Origin: Pseudomonas cerasi
GTDB lineage: Bacteria; Pseudomonadota; Gammaproteobacteria; Pseudomonadales; Pseudomonadaceae
Direction of reading: 5' to 3'
Assembly (NCBI RefSeq): GCF_900074915.1
Contig: NZ_LT222319.1
Location: forward strand, 2,451,001 to 2,515,000
DNA length: 64,000 nucleotides
A model generated the notes under the pieces. The model did not search any database, was not told the DNA's origin, and was given only the letters and a program-made list of their open reading frames with translations. This document shows, one piece after another, positions 9,490 to 17,599 of this stretch; the first letter of the stretch is position 1; the number at the start of each line of letters is the position of its first letter. The translations under genes were made by a program, and so were the position numbers.

Positions 9490-10682
9490 GGAAACTCTGA
9501 AAAAGACTTCCAAATCTGGTGAAATACGCCAGTCCCAAGCACTGAACGGTTGAGTCCCGATGAAGCAGATGTCCTTCGCTGACGCCGAATACGCTGGCAA
9601 ACGCAAACAAACCCGCCGTGAACGCTTCCTGATCGAGATGGATCAGGTCGTGCCCTGGAATGGCTTGGTCAAACTGATCGAGCCACACTATCCAAAGGGC
9701 GAAGGTGGTCGCCCTGCCTATCCGTTGATGGCGATGTTGCGGGTTCATCTGATGCAAAACTGGTTCGGCTACAGCGATCCGGCCATGGAAGAATCGCTCT
9801 ACGAAACCACAATTCTGCGACAGTTTGCAGGACTGCACCTGGATCGGATTCCGGACGAAACCACGATCCTCAATTTCCGCCGACTGCTGGAGAAACATGA
9901 GCTGGCCGGTGGGATTTTGCAGGTCATCAATGGCTATTTGGGCGACCGTGGTTTGTTGCTGCGCCAGGGCACCGTGGTCGATGCAACGATCATCCATGCG
10001 GCGAGTTCGACCAAGAACGAGGACGGAAAACGTGACCCTGAAATGCACCAGACGAAGAAAGGAAATCAATATTTCTTCGGGATGAAAGCGCACATCGGTG
10101 TCGATGCCGAATCCGGTTTGGTGCATAGCGTGGTGGGCACGGCGGCGAATGTAGCTGACGTAACTCAGGTCGACCAGTTACTGCACGGAGAAGAAACTTA
10201 CGTCTCTGGCGACGCGGGCTACACCGGTGTCGAAAAGCGTCCCGAGCATCAAAATCGCCAAATGATATGGTCGATTGCAGCGCGGCCCAGCAGTTATAAA
10301 AAGCATGCAAAGGAAAGTCTGATCGGGCGCATGCGTCGCAAAATCGAATACGCGAAAGCTCAACTGCGCGCCAAGGTTGAGCATCCGTTTCGAGTGATCA
10401 AACGCCAGTTTGGTTATACGAAAGTACGCTTCCGAGGCCTGCTGAAAAACACTGCGCAGCAGACCACGCTATTTGCTCTGTCCAATCTGTGGATGATGCG
10501 AAAACGACTGCTGAATACAGGAGAGGTGCGCCTGTAATGTGGACAATTGACGCTAAAAAGCGCTTGTCCGAAGAAAAAAGAGGAGTTGGGCGAGGCAAAG
10601 GTCTGATTTTCGATTGAAACGACGTTTTTTGAAACTTTGAAGCAACGGGAGGGTTAAAAAGTCTGCCTACTTCAGACCTTCC
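9490..10682 (+). mobile_element. IS5-family insertion sequence, complete
   Basis: The element is about 1.19 kb with one transposase gene. Its ends are imperfect inverted repeats (GGAAACTCTGAA at the left; GGAAGGTCTGAA read inward from the right). CTAG occurs directly outside both ends (9486-9489 and 10683-10686), fitting the 4-base YTAR target duplication of IS5-type elements. It split the short spacer just upstream of a module junction: sequence left of it (GAGGTTTT) and right of it (junction word at 10688) match the undisturbed arrangement at 5826-5850. Confidence 0.85.
9560..10537 (+). CDS. IS5-family DDE transposase
   Basis: This 325-residue transposase has an N-terminal DUF772-type domain (GRPAYPLMAMLRVHLMQNWF, about residues 50-70). 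A DDE core follows, with the first Asp in VVDATII, the second in SGDAGYTG and the Glu in KVEHPFRVIKRQFGY (Y-(2)-R-(3)-E-(6)-K-like signature). Length and motifs are those of a complete, potentially active enzyme. It lies within the inverted repeats and reads in the same direction as the surrounding modules. Confidence 0.9.
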   Translation: MKQMSFADAEYAGKRKQTRRERFLIEMDQVVPWNGLVKLIEPHYPKGEGGRPAYPLMAMLRVHLMQNWFGYSDPAMEESLYETTILRQFAGLHLDRIPDETTILNFRRLLEKHELAGGILQVINGYLGDRGLLLRQGTVVDATIIHAASSTKNEDGKRDPEMHQTKKGNQYFFGMKAHIGVDAESGLVHSVVGTAANVADVTQVDQLLHGEETYVSGDAGYTGVEKRPEHQNRQMIWSIAARPSSYKKHAKESLIGRMRRKIEYAKAQLRAKVEHPFRVIKRQFGYTKVRFRGLLKNTAQQTTLFALSNLWMMRKRLLNTGEVRL

Positions 10683-10687
10683 CTAGT

Positions 10688-10765
10688 GGTGCAAAAGGAA
10701 TAGGCGAGGTTTCAGGATCCGCAAAAGACTTCTCAATTGCCGACCGCGTATTTGGTCAGCTCAAT
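10688..10765 (+). pseudogene. Orphan module stub (module 6), truncated
   Basis: Immediately right of the IS5 target site, the junction word (10688-10697) opens a frame reading Gly-Ala-Lys-Gly-Ile-Gly-Glu-Val. After about 26 codons it runs out of frame into a duplicated CdiA core segment that starts at 10766. The rest of the toxin and its immunity gene are absent, so this cassette was truncated when the next core fragment arrived. Confidence 0.5.
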
Positions 10766-12899
10766 CCTGCCGGACACCGGGAAAGTCGAAGGCAAGGAAT
10801 TCGACCTCAGCGCAACTGTCGTGGCTGGCTTTGGCGGCAGCGTCAGTGGCTCGGTCGGGTACGGCCAGACCAACGGCTCCAAGAACTGGATCGAGGAACA
10901 GACCCGCATCACGGCCAAAGACAAGGTCGACATCCGCACCGAGAACCACACCCAACTCGACGGCGCACTGATCGCCTCCGACAGCGGCAATCTCAAGCTG
11001 GATACCAACACGCTGGGTTACAGCGACATCGCGGGCAAGGACAAGGAACACGGTTACTACCTGAACGTTGGTGGCTCGTACGGTACCAGCGGCAGTACCA
11101 CGCAGGACTCGACTCAGGTAGGCAAAGGCGATGACCAGAAAAACGGTTGGAGCGTCGAGGGCTGGAACTACAACAAGGATCGTGAACAGATCGTCCGGGG
11201 CACCGTGGGTGCAGGCGATGTGGTGGTGCGCAGTGATACGGCGGGTAAGGACTCAACAGCGGGCTTGAATCGTGATGTCGACAAGGCATACGAGATCACG
11301 CGTGATGATGAACATCGGACTGATTTGTATGTGACGAAGAGTTCGTTGGAGGCGGTCGCGGATCCTTCTGGGACTGTAAATGCCTGGAAAACTGCTATAC
11401 AGAGTTATCCCGGCAAAACTGTGGACTTGTTAAATGCTGCGAGCACTCTCCTGGCTGGGACAGTGTCTTCCGCTGAGCAGGTTTGGAAAAATATCCAGGC
11501 GCAGAGTGTTTCTATAAACGACGTACCAGACTCCGTAAGGGAGCAGTTCGGAGACGAGTTGGCGCTTAACCTGACCAAAGCTTTTGTGCAAAACGGCAGG
11601 AACGTTGAGGATATTAACAAGCTGTCACAGGACGATATTGCAGTCATACAAAGTTTTAGCAGCCGTTTTTCTGAATTTAATGTTCAGCAGGCCGCTTGCA
11701 ACGCTGCCGGCGGGTGCAGTGATGGCTTTAACGCTGATGCAGATCCTATTCATTACAAAGATAAGGATGGCGTTAATAAGATGGTATGGCTGCAAGATGC
11801 AAATTCTGATACTCCAGGAGGGAAATTGCTGGAGCAGGCCGAGCGTCTTCAGCGTTATCTAGATAAATTGCCTGTCGAGCAAGCCGAACTTCTTGGGTTG
11901 GGCGTTCAAACGGTAATGGGTCCTGCAAAAATGGCACTGGTAATGGCCGGCAGTATCGTTCTGAATAAACTGTTTGGTGACAAGATTGCTGCTGCCAAAG
12001 ACGCGATGGCTAAAACAGTGGCAAGCGATTTGAGTGGGAAGGATCGAGACGATCTAGTAAGCAGTGATAATAAGCTCAAGGAACTTTATGACGTTGATGC
12101 GAATGCTCAGAAAGGAGATGTTTACGTACGCGGTGCGACCACGCTGATTAATATTGCATTGGGCACTGCTGTTGCGTCTACGGGTGTCGCAGGCGCCGCA
12201 ATAATCAAAGGCGTGGGAACGGGATCAAGCGTTGCTGCAAGCAGGCCAATTGATCCTGTGAAAGTGACCATTGATGCAAACTGGAACAAGGCATCCAGGC
12301 CAATCAAAACTCCCGACGCAGCACCGCAGGCAGTGGCAGGGGCAACGAAGGCCTCAGATCAGACAGCACTTCCTTCGTACTACCGCGAGGACAGCTCGGC
12401 CGGTGCCTCTTTCAATAAAACGGGTGGATTACCAGAAGGCTACCGTCGCATGGTTAACACCCGCACCGGGAACGTCGAGGTTGTTGGTCCTGATGGCTCG
12501 CTCTATTTTGAGGTGGCGGGGGGTGGACTCAAGCCCAAGGCAGGGGGTAATCTTGCTGCTTTGGTGAAGGCTGAGCGGGACATTGATGGTGCAAAAGGCG
12601 TTCCCTCTATTGCTGATTCCGGCGCAAGCAGCGCGGCTAATGCTGCTAGACTCAAAATGCAAATGGTTGCTGAGCAGGCCGCCGGAGCAAGGGCTCCTAC
12701 ACAGATCACTAGCTATTCAAATCATGCATTAGAACAATTTGCAGGAAGGGATGGTGGTATTGGTGTAAGCGAGTCTGCACTCAGTGGCGCTTGGTCTAGC
12801 CCTCTAAAAATTGAATATGTCCCTTCAAAGTACGGTCCAACTTTTAGGTATACGGAACGGATGCAGTCATCGTGGTCAATACTGAAGGTAAAATCGTGA
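10737..12899 (+). CDS. CdiA core fragment fused to a third toxin tip (module 6b), frameshifted near the end
   Basis: CdiA-like sequence in this frame starts at 10766 and is nearly identical to 6607-7199 for about 590 bases, then diverges into a different pretoxin. The junction word is at 12588-12597 (DGAKGVPS). The tip has SNHALEQFAGRDGG, IEYVPSKYGPTFRY, a small RNase-like toxin pattern (inference; His/Glu/Arg-rich, possibly BECR or DUF4258-like). As read it stops at 12899. One missing G near 12854 diverts it: in the next frame the tip continues as DAVIVVNTEGKIVTGWGKS to a TGA at 12935-12937, which overlaps the immunity ATG. There is no start or secretion signal. Confidence 0.7.
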   Translation: MPTAYLVSSILPDTGKVEGKEFDLSATVVAGFGGSVSGSVGYGQTNGSKNWIEEQTRITAKDKVDIRTENHTQLDGALIASDSGNLKLDTNTLGYSDIAGKDKEHGYYLNVGGSYGTSGSTTQDSTQVGKGDDQKNGWSVEGWNYNKDREQIVRGTVGAGDVVVRSDTAGKDSTAGLNRDVDKAYEITRDDEHRTDLYVTKSSLEAVADPSGTVNAWKTAIQSYPGKTVDLLNAASTLLAGTVSSAEQVWKNIQAQSVSINDVPDSVREQFGDELALNLTKAFVQNGRNVEDINKLSQDDIAVIQSFSSRFSEFNVQQAACNAAGGCSDGFNADADPIHYKDKDGVNKMVWLQDANSDTPGGKLLEQAERLQRYLDKLPVEQAELLGLGVQTVMGPAKMALVMAGSIVLNKLFGDKIAAAKDAMAKTVASDLSGKDRDDLVSSDNKLKELYDVDANAQKGDVYVRGATTLINIALGTAVASTGVAGAAIIKGVGTGSSVAASRPIDPVKVTIDANWNKASRPIKTPDAAPQAVAGATKASDQTALPSYYREDSSAGASFNKTGGLPEGYRRMVNTRTGNVEVVGPDGSLYFEVAGGGLKPKAGGNLAALVKAERDIDGAKGVPSIADSGASSAANAARLKMQMVAEQAAGARAPTQITSYSNHALEQFAGRDGGIGVSESALSGAWSSPLKIEYVPSKYGPTFRYTERMQSSWSILKVKS
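10766..11358 (+). repeat. Direct repeat of CdiA core, copy 2
   Basis: Second copy of the segment at 6607-7199. Its left edge coincides with the abrupt end of the module 6 stub. Confidence 0.85.
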
Positions 12900-12933
12900 C
12901 AGGTTGGGGGAAATCGGCTTCGGGGACCGGGAA

Positions 12934-13191
12934 ATGAGCTGCCTCCTAACAAGCGCCCAATTGCAGCTCTTATTTTCCTTATGCTTTATGGCGGGCCAGT
13001 ACCAACTCGCACTGGCTGAGAAATTACCTAATGGTTCATTATCATTAAGTGAGGTAGACGATCTTTGCGAGTTGATTTCTAATGAGTTTTTGCTGAACGG
13101 TATAGAGGGGAGCTTCGAGCCGAATAGTTATGGCCTTGAGCTAGAACTGCTTCTAGATGCGGTCAATAGAGGTCGTGGTCAAGGCCGTTAG
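12934..13191 (+). CDS. Probable immunity protein of module 6b
   Basis: This 85-residue protein begins at ATG 12934, overlapping the stop of the frame-corrected toxin tip (ATGA), which supports both the corrected toxin end and this start. It is Leu/Glu-rich and helical, with no domain recognised. The function is inferred from position. Confidence 0.6.
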   Translation: MSCLLTSAQLQLLFSLCFMAGQYQLALAEKLPNGSLSLSEVDDLCELISNEFLLNGIEGSFEPNSYGLELELLLDAVNRGRGQGR

Positions 13192-13220
13192 AGTTCTGTG
13201 ATTTTTTTGGCTCCTCTGTT

Positions 13221-13601
13221 TGTACAAAAGAAACTGCTAATACCGCATTGAAGCTTGGCGAAACCCAAACTATTAATGATGTAAGCATGACTAGTGTCGG
13301 GAGATGGATGTCTCCTGATGAACTGGCACAGATGCAAAGTAGTAACAAAATTGTTCAGGGAGGCGGCGGGCAAACCTTTATCTGAACTAACGGTGCCGCT
13401 GATTTTAAGGGGGGTGCGTCTAAAGGTTTCGTCTATGTCGAGTTTGATATTCCAAGTAGTGGATTGTTGCAGGGTGGTAAGGAAGGTTGGTATAAAATGA
13501 TTGGTCTGGACGCAAGTAAACCCCAGTAGTATTTTCTTAATAAACAGGGTGGGGAACATCTCCCTGAGGTAAAAAATATTACTGTGCTAGATAGTAAGTG
13601 A
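13221..13601 (+). pseudogene. Orphan toxin (module 7) resembling TreTu-type, two nonsense codons
   Basis: One frame from TGTACAAAAG at 13221, a diverged form of the junction word, to TGA 13599-13601 encodes about 126 residues: TINDVSMTSVGRWMSP, GGGGQTFI, GFVYVEFDIP, GWYKMIG, YFLNKQGGEHLPEVKN. This matches my memory of TreTu-like toxin tips of Rhs/CDI proteins. Two in-frame stops interrupt it: a TGA where Ser is expected after GGQTFI (about 13383) and a TAG where Gln is expected before YFLNKQGG (about 13527). Each differs from a sense codon by one substitution, so this is genuine decay rather than an indel artefact. Confidence 0.6.
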
Positions 13602-13609
13602 GAGGGGTT

Positions 13610-13897
13610 ATGGATGCTTTTCAGTTTAATAAAGAAGTTAAGTCTCTATTGAAAGGCTACGCCGTAGAGTATTCAACATTCGCCAGTGGGGATTTTGGTA
13701 ACCTTGAGCGGATAGGGCTGGAAGGCTTTAACAAGCTGGCGACCGTAGAGTTTTGGTCTGAAGGCTGGATAGGTATTGATATATATGACCGTGCTTGTGA
13801 TGAGCAGGTCATGAATATTTTGCTTTCTCCAGAGGAAAAAGATCTTGTCCCTAAAGGATTTGAAAAGCTTCTGGATATATTAAATCGAAATAGTTAA
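13610..13897 (+). CDS. Probable immunity protein of module 7
   Basis: This 95-residue protein begins at ATG 13610 behind a purine-rich GAGAGGGG. It starts 8 bases after the stop of the decayed orphan toxin and remains intact. It is acidic with several aromatic residues (EFWSEGWIGIDIYD). No named family is recognised; the role is inferred from position. Confidence 0.55.
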   Translation: MDAFQFNKEVKSLLKGYAVEYSTFASGDFGNLERIGLEGFNKLATVEFWSEGWIGIDIYDRACDEQVMNILLSPEEKDLVPKGFEKLLDILNRNS

Positions 13898-13951
13898 TAA
13901 GTATCTTCGGAAACTCAGGGTGCTTATTTATCTGTAGATCCCAGCCTCGAT

Positions 13952-16900
13952 TTGACACCGGCCCTGCGCCGGTGTTGTTTTATCTGCTTACTGCAAAACC
14001 TCCCTTCCTTTGCTGCGCGCTTTAGTCGTGGCCTGAGCGATCAGGGCATCAAGCATCTGCGCAACGAATTTCTGTATCTGGCACAGGCCGACAATCGCCT
14101 TGGCCCGACCGGGGCATTGATTGCGGGTAACGACGTCTCACTGATCGCAGGCCAGAACCTCGACAACGTCGGTACCTTGCACGCCGCCAACAACCTCTCG
14201 GCAGTCGCAGGCAACAACCTGATCATCACCGGCCTGATAGAAGCCGGCAACCGGCTCGATCTGCTCGCGGGTAATGATCTGATCAACACCGCTGGCGGCA
14301 TCATCAAAGGTCGCGATGTTTCACTGACCGCGATCAACGGCGACGTGATCAACGAACGCAGCATCACCTCGATGGACAACAGTGTGCTCGGTCAGCGCCA
14401 CAACGAGTTCGCCGACAGTGCCGCGCGCATCGAAGCCGCCAACGACATGAGCATTTCGGCAGGCCGCGACGTCATCAACAAAGGCAGCGTGCTGCAAAGC
14501 GGTCGTGACATGAGCATCCAGGCCGGACGCGACGTCACCATCGCCCCGACCGAAGTCACCAACAGCCTGTTCTCGGACAGCAAACACAACAGCAGCGACA
14601 TCACCCAACTGGGCTCCACCGCCAGTTCAGGGCGCGACCTGACCGTTCAGGCCGGACGCGACATCTCCGTCATCGCCAGCCAGATCGACGCCAAACGCGA
14701 CATCGCCATGGCCGCGACCGAAAACCTCACCATCAGCTCTGCGGCGGACGAAGAACACTCCCTGTCGAAAAGCAAAAAACTGACCCGCCAGGAAGACCAC
14801 GTCAGCCAGGTTGCCGCCGATCTTGACGCGGGAGGCAGCGTTGCCTTGCAGGCTGGCCAGAACCTCGCCGTGATCTCCAGCCGTATTACAGCGGGTAAAG
14901 AGGCGTACCTGGTTGCCGGTGAAAACCTCGACATCTTGGCTGCGCAGGACAGTGATTATTCGCTGTATGACAAAAAGAAGAAGGGGAGTTTTGGGGCGAA
15001 AAACTTCAAGCGCGATGAAGTGACCGACACGCGCAATATCAGCAGTGAAATCACTACAGGCGGTAACCTGACGTTGGCAAGTGGCGGCGACCAGCGTTAT
15101 CAGGTTGCCAAACTGAACAGTGGCAACGACCTGTTGATCAACAGTGGCGGCGCAATCGATTTCGAGGGCGTGAAAGACCTCCACGACGAAAGCCACACCA
15201 AGAACAAAAGCAGTGCAGCGTGGTTCTCGACAAAAGGCAAAGGGGCAACCGACGAGACCTTTCGCCAGAGCGAACTGGTGGCCAAAGGCGAAGTTGCCAT
15301 TCAGGCCGTTAACGGTCTGCGCATTGATGTGAAACAGGTCAATCAGCAAAGCGTAAGCCAGAGCATCGACGCAATGGTCAAGGCTGATCCGCAACTGGCC
15401 TGGATCAAGGATGCCGAGAAACGAGGTGACATCGACTGGCGTCAGGTCAAGGAAATCCACGAAAGCTTCAAGTACGACAACTCGGGCCTTGGGCCTGCTG
15501 CGCAGATTGTTGTCGCCATCCTGATGGCGGCGGTGATGGGCCCAGCAGGCTTTGGTTTAAGCGCTGGTATTGGCGGCGCTGTAGCAACCAGCGTTGCGAC
15601 GACGGCGGTGACGAGCACGATCAACAACAAGGGTGATCTTGGCGCCGTGTTCAAAGACGTGACGTCTTCCAACGCCATCAAGGGATACGCCATGGCGGGC
15701 GTCATGGCAGGTTTCGTACCGACCATCAATCCGAAAAATCTGGGCTTGGACCTTGCGAGTGTTCAGACCGTTGCGACTAAGGTGATCACCGAATCTGTGA
15801 TCAAGACCGCGATCATGGGCGGGAGTTTCAAGGATAACCTTGGCTCTTCCATCGTCAGTACGGGAATCGCTACGGGTGGCGCCATTGCCGCAGGCAAGAT
15901 CGGTGATTTCACTCTGTTCGATGAGGGCAAACTCACCAAAGTCGGCATGCATGCCGTGCTTGGCGGGTTGATGTCCGAGACCATGGGCGGCGATTTCCGA
16001 ACGGGTGCCTTGGCCGCTGGCGCGAATGAAATGGTTGTCGATTATCTGGCGGAGAGGATGCTGCCAAGTGATTTAGACAAAAACTCCCAAGCGTATCAAG
16101 CAGGTGTCAGCAAGCTGATGACTGCCTCGCAGTTGATCGGTGCTCTCACTGCTGCCGCAACGGGCGGGGACGCATCGGTAGCAGCGGCGGTGACGGCTAA
16201 CAGTACGCAGTACAACTACCTTGCCCATAACCAGTTGAAAGAGGCAGCCGAAAAGTTAAGGAAATGTGCCCCTGCCGAGTGCGATTCGATTGTGGCCGCT
16301 TACAAAAAAGTGAGCGAGGATCAAACGATTGAAGCGATCATCAATTGCAGGTTCGACGTTTCCCTGTGTAAACCGTCCTCAAGGGATGTTGCTAACACGG
16401 TAGCCGATCTTTCGAGTGTCTACGATGCTTTGGGTGATGGTTCTAAGTACGCCAAGGACTCGCTGCAGATCCTGATCAATGAGAACCTGGAATTTCAGGA
16501 GACCTTGGCAGTTGCGACGACCGGTGCTAGCGCGCAGGCCGTGGCAGAAACACTCCAGGCCAAGCTCAAGCTCACGCCCGAAGAAACTGTTGAGTTGGCG
16601 GAGGCCATTGGGGGAGGATTAGCAGCCGCTGCTGGTGGGGTGGTCGCATTCCGCAGGGTGCTTGCGAAAGCGTCAACCCGGCTTGAAAGAGATGGTGGTT
16701 CATCTGTAAATAAACCTGTTGTAGATCGCACCGTTGATACTCTTCAGGATGCTGGCAAGCAGGAGTCATCAACGGCGGGGATGAACGCAGGTGCTGCTAG
16801 GCGATTGGATTATGAGGGAGCGCCCTATCACGGTAAAGTTGACAATGCGGTAAAAAGCCGGGCCCCAGTCAATGGTCAAGATGCTTTGGATACTTCAATT

Positions 16901-17101
16901 CAAGTCAAAATTACTTCTCCTCGTCGGGTTGGGATCGATTATGATTCTGGTGAGTTTGTTGTTTTTGATAAAACATTGGATACGACTTATAACGGACATG
17001 TTCGTTCTTGGGGGGACTTGCACGCAGATATGCAACGGGCTTTGCAGCAGGCAGGCATGGTCGATCGGAAAGGTAAGATTTTAATTGGCGGAGATAGGTG
17101 A
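13952..17101 (+). CDS. CdiA core fragment with a fourth toxin tip (module 8)
   Basis: The open frame passes through the terminator, but homology to the main CdiA begins at about 14071. From there it is nearly identical to the main gene from about 896 for over 900 bases (FHA-2 repeats) and then drifts. A distinct pretoxin follows (with Cys pairs, KCAPAECDS). The tip reads KITSPRRVGIDYDSG, FVVFDKTLD, GHVRSWGDLHADMQRAL, a toxin tail common in pseudomonad FHA proteins whose biochemical activity I cannot state. There is no genuine start or secretion domain. It is a displaced cassette with a homology arm of more than 1 kb. The TGA overlaps the immunity ATG by one base. Confidence 0.75.
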   Translation: MTPALRRCCFICLLQNLPSFAARFSRGLSDQGIKHLRNEFLYLAQADNRLGPTGALIAGNDVSLIAGQNLDNVGTLHAANNLSAVAGNNLIITGLIEAGNRLDLLAGNDLINTAGGIIKGRDVSLTAINGDVINERSITSMDNSVLGQRHNEFADSAARIEAANDMSISAGRDVINKGSVLQSGRDMSIQAGRDVTIAPTEVTNSLFSDSKHNSSDITQLGSTASSGRDLTVQAGRDISVIASQIDAKRDIAMAATENLTISSAADEEHSLSKSKKLTRQEDHVSQVAADLDAGGSVALQAGQNLAVISSRITAGKEAYLVAGENLDILAAQDSDYSLYDKKKKGSFGAKNFKRDEVTDTRNISSEITTGGNLTLASGGDQRYQVAKLNSGNDLLINSGGAIDFEGVKDLHDESHTKNKSSAAWFSTKGKGATDETFRQSELVAKGEVAIQAVNGLRIDVKQVNQQSVSQSIDAMVKADPQLAWIKDAEKRGDIDWRQVKEIHESFKYDNSGLGPAAQIVVAILMAAVMGPAGFGLSAGIGGAVATSVATTAVTSTINNKGDLGAVFKDVTSSNAIKGYAMAGVMAGFVPTINPKNLGLDLASVQTVATKVITESVIKTAIMGGSFKDNLGSSIVSTGIATGGAIAAGKIGDFTLFDEGKLTKVGMHAVLGGLMSETMGGDFRTGALAAGANEMVVDYLAERMLPSDLDKNSQAYQAGVSKLMTASQLIGALTAAATGGDASVAAAVTANSTQYNYLAHNQLKEAAEKLRKCAPAECDSIVAAYKKVSEDQTIEAIINCRFDVSLCKPSSRDVANTVADLSSVYDALGDGSKYAKDSLQILINENLEFQETLAVATTGASAQAVAETLQAKLKLTPEETVELAEAIGGGLAAAAGGVVAFRRVLAKASTRLERDGGSSVNKPVVDRTVDTLQDAGKQESSTAGMNAGAARRLDYEGAPYHGKVDNAVKSRAPVNGQDALDTSIQVKITSPRRVGIDYDSGEFVVFDKTLDTTYNGHVRSWGDLHADMQRALQQAGMVDRKGKILIGGDR
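13955..13981 (+). terminator. Rho-independent terminator inside the module array
   Basis: A perfect 8-base-pair stem (ACACCGGC / GCCGGTGT) with a 5-base loop is followed by TGTTTTAT. It lies after the module 7 immunity gene, where the original cdi transcription unit probably ended. Modules further right therefore sit beyond the operon terminator. Confidence 0.8.
14071..15000 (+). repeat. Direct repeat of CdiA FHA-2 region (matches about 896-1830)
   Basis: Near-identical over about 930 bases to the main cdiA gene, including runs such as GACAAAAAGAAGAAGGGGAG at the right end. Divergence rises downstream but homology continues to about 15500. Confidence 0.85.
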
Positions 17102-17433
17102 TGAATTATAAAAACTCTCCTGTTTATGACAGAAGCACTGTTGAAAAAGCTTTGGATTCAAAGGAAATAAAATCTGTTTGTGAGGCATTGTTGTCAATTG
17201 CTTTTTATGATCCAGACTGGGAGTGGGCGCAGAGAAAGTTTTTGGATGGGCTTGAAAGTAGCAATCCTGATATTAGGGGGTTGTCGGCAACTTGCCTAGG
17301 GCATGTCGCTAGAATTCATCAGAAACTAGATAAAGTTAGGGTGATTACGGCCTTTCGTGATCATTTAAATGATAGCGCGATTTCAGGGCAGATAGAGGAT
17401 GCACTGAGTGATATTGATATGTTTGTAAAGTAA
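17101..17433 (+). CDS. Probable immunity protein of module 8 (helical-repeat type)
   Basis: This 110-residue protein starts at ATG 17101 within TGATG, overlapping the toxin stop. The sequence is a run of amphipathic helices with a HEAT-like segment (FLDGLESSNPDIRGLSATCLGHVARI), a design common in immunity proteins for this toxin tail. It is AT-richer than the toxin core. The assignment rests on position and fold impression. Confidence 0.65.
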   Translation: MNYKNSPVYDRSTVEKALDSKEIKSVCEALLSIAFYDPDWEWAQRKFLDGLESSNPDIRGLSATCLGHVARIHQKLDKVRVITAFRDHLNDSAISGQIEDALSDIDMFVK

Positions 17434-17599
17434 TTTTTTGACTCTTGATTGGCTCTGCAGAGTGAATGATATAGTTAGCGCGTCAAGTGAAATGGCGTGT
17501 CGTTTAGCCTTTGAGCTTATATAGGACTGCTGGCGTGATATGAAAATATGAGTAAATGGCGGTTGCAGGAACCGAGTACAACATGGTCGTTGAGTTGAC

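Larger units (their letters stand above)
4974..12597 (+). repeat. Dispersed 10-bp junction word GGTGCAAAAG (six copies)
   Basis: Exact copies lie at 4974-4983, 5841-5850, 8012-8021, 8772-8781, 10688-10697 and 12588-12597, each encoding Gly-Ala-Lys. Every copy sits where conserved CdiA-type sequence changes to module-specific toxin sequence, or at the very start of an orphan module. A diverged copy (TGTACAAAAG) opens module 7. Confidence 0.8.
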
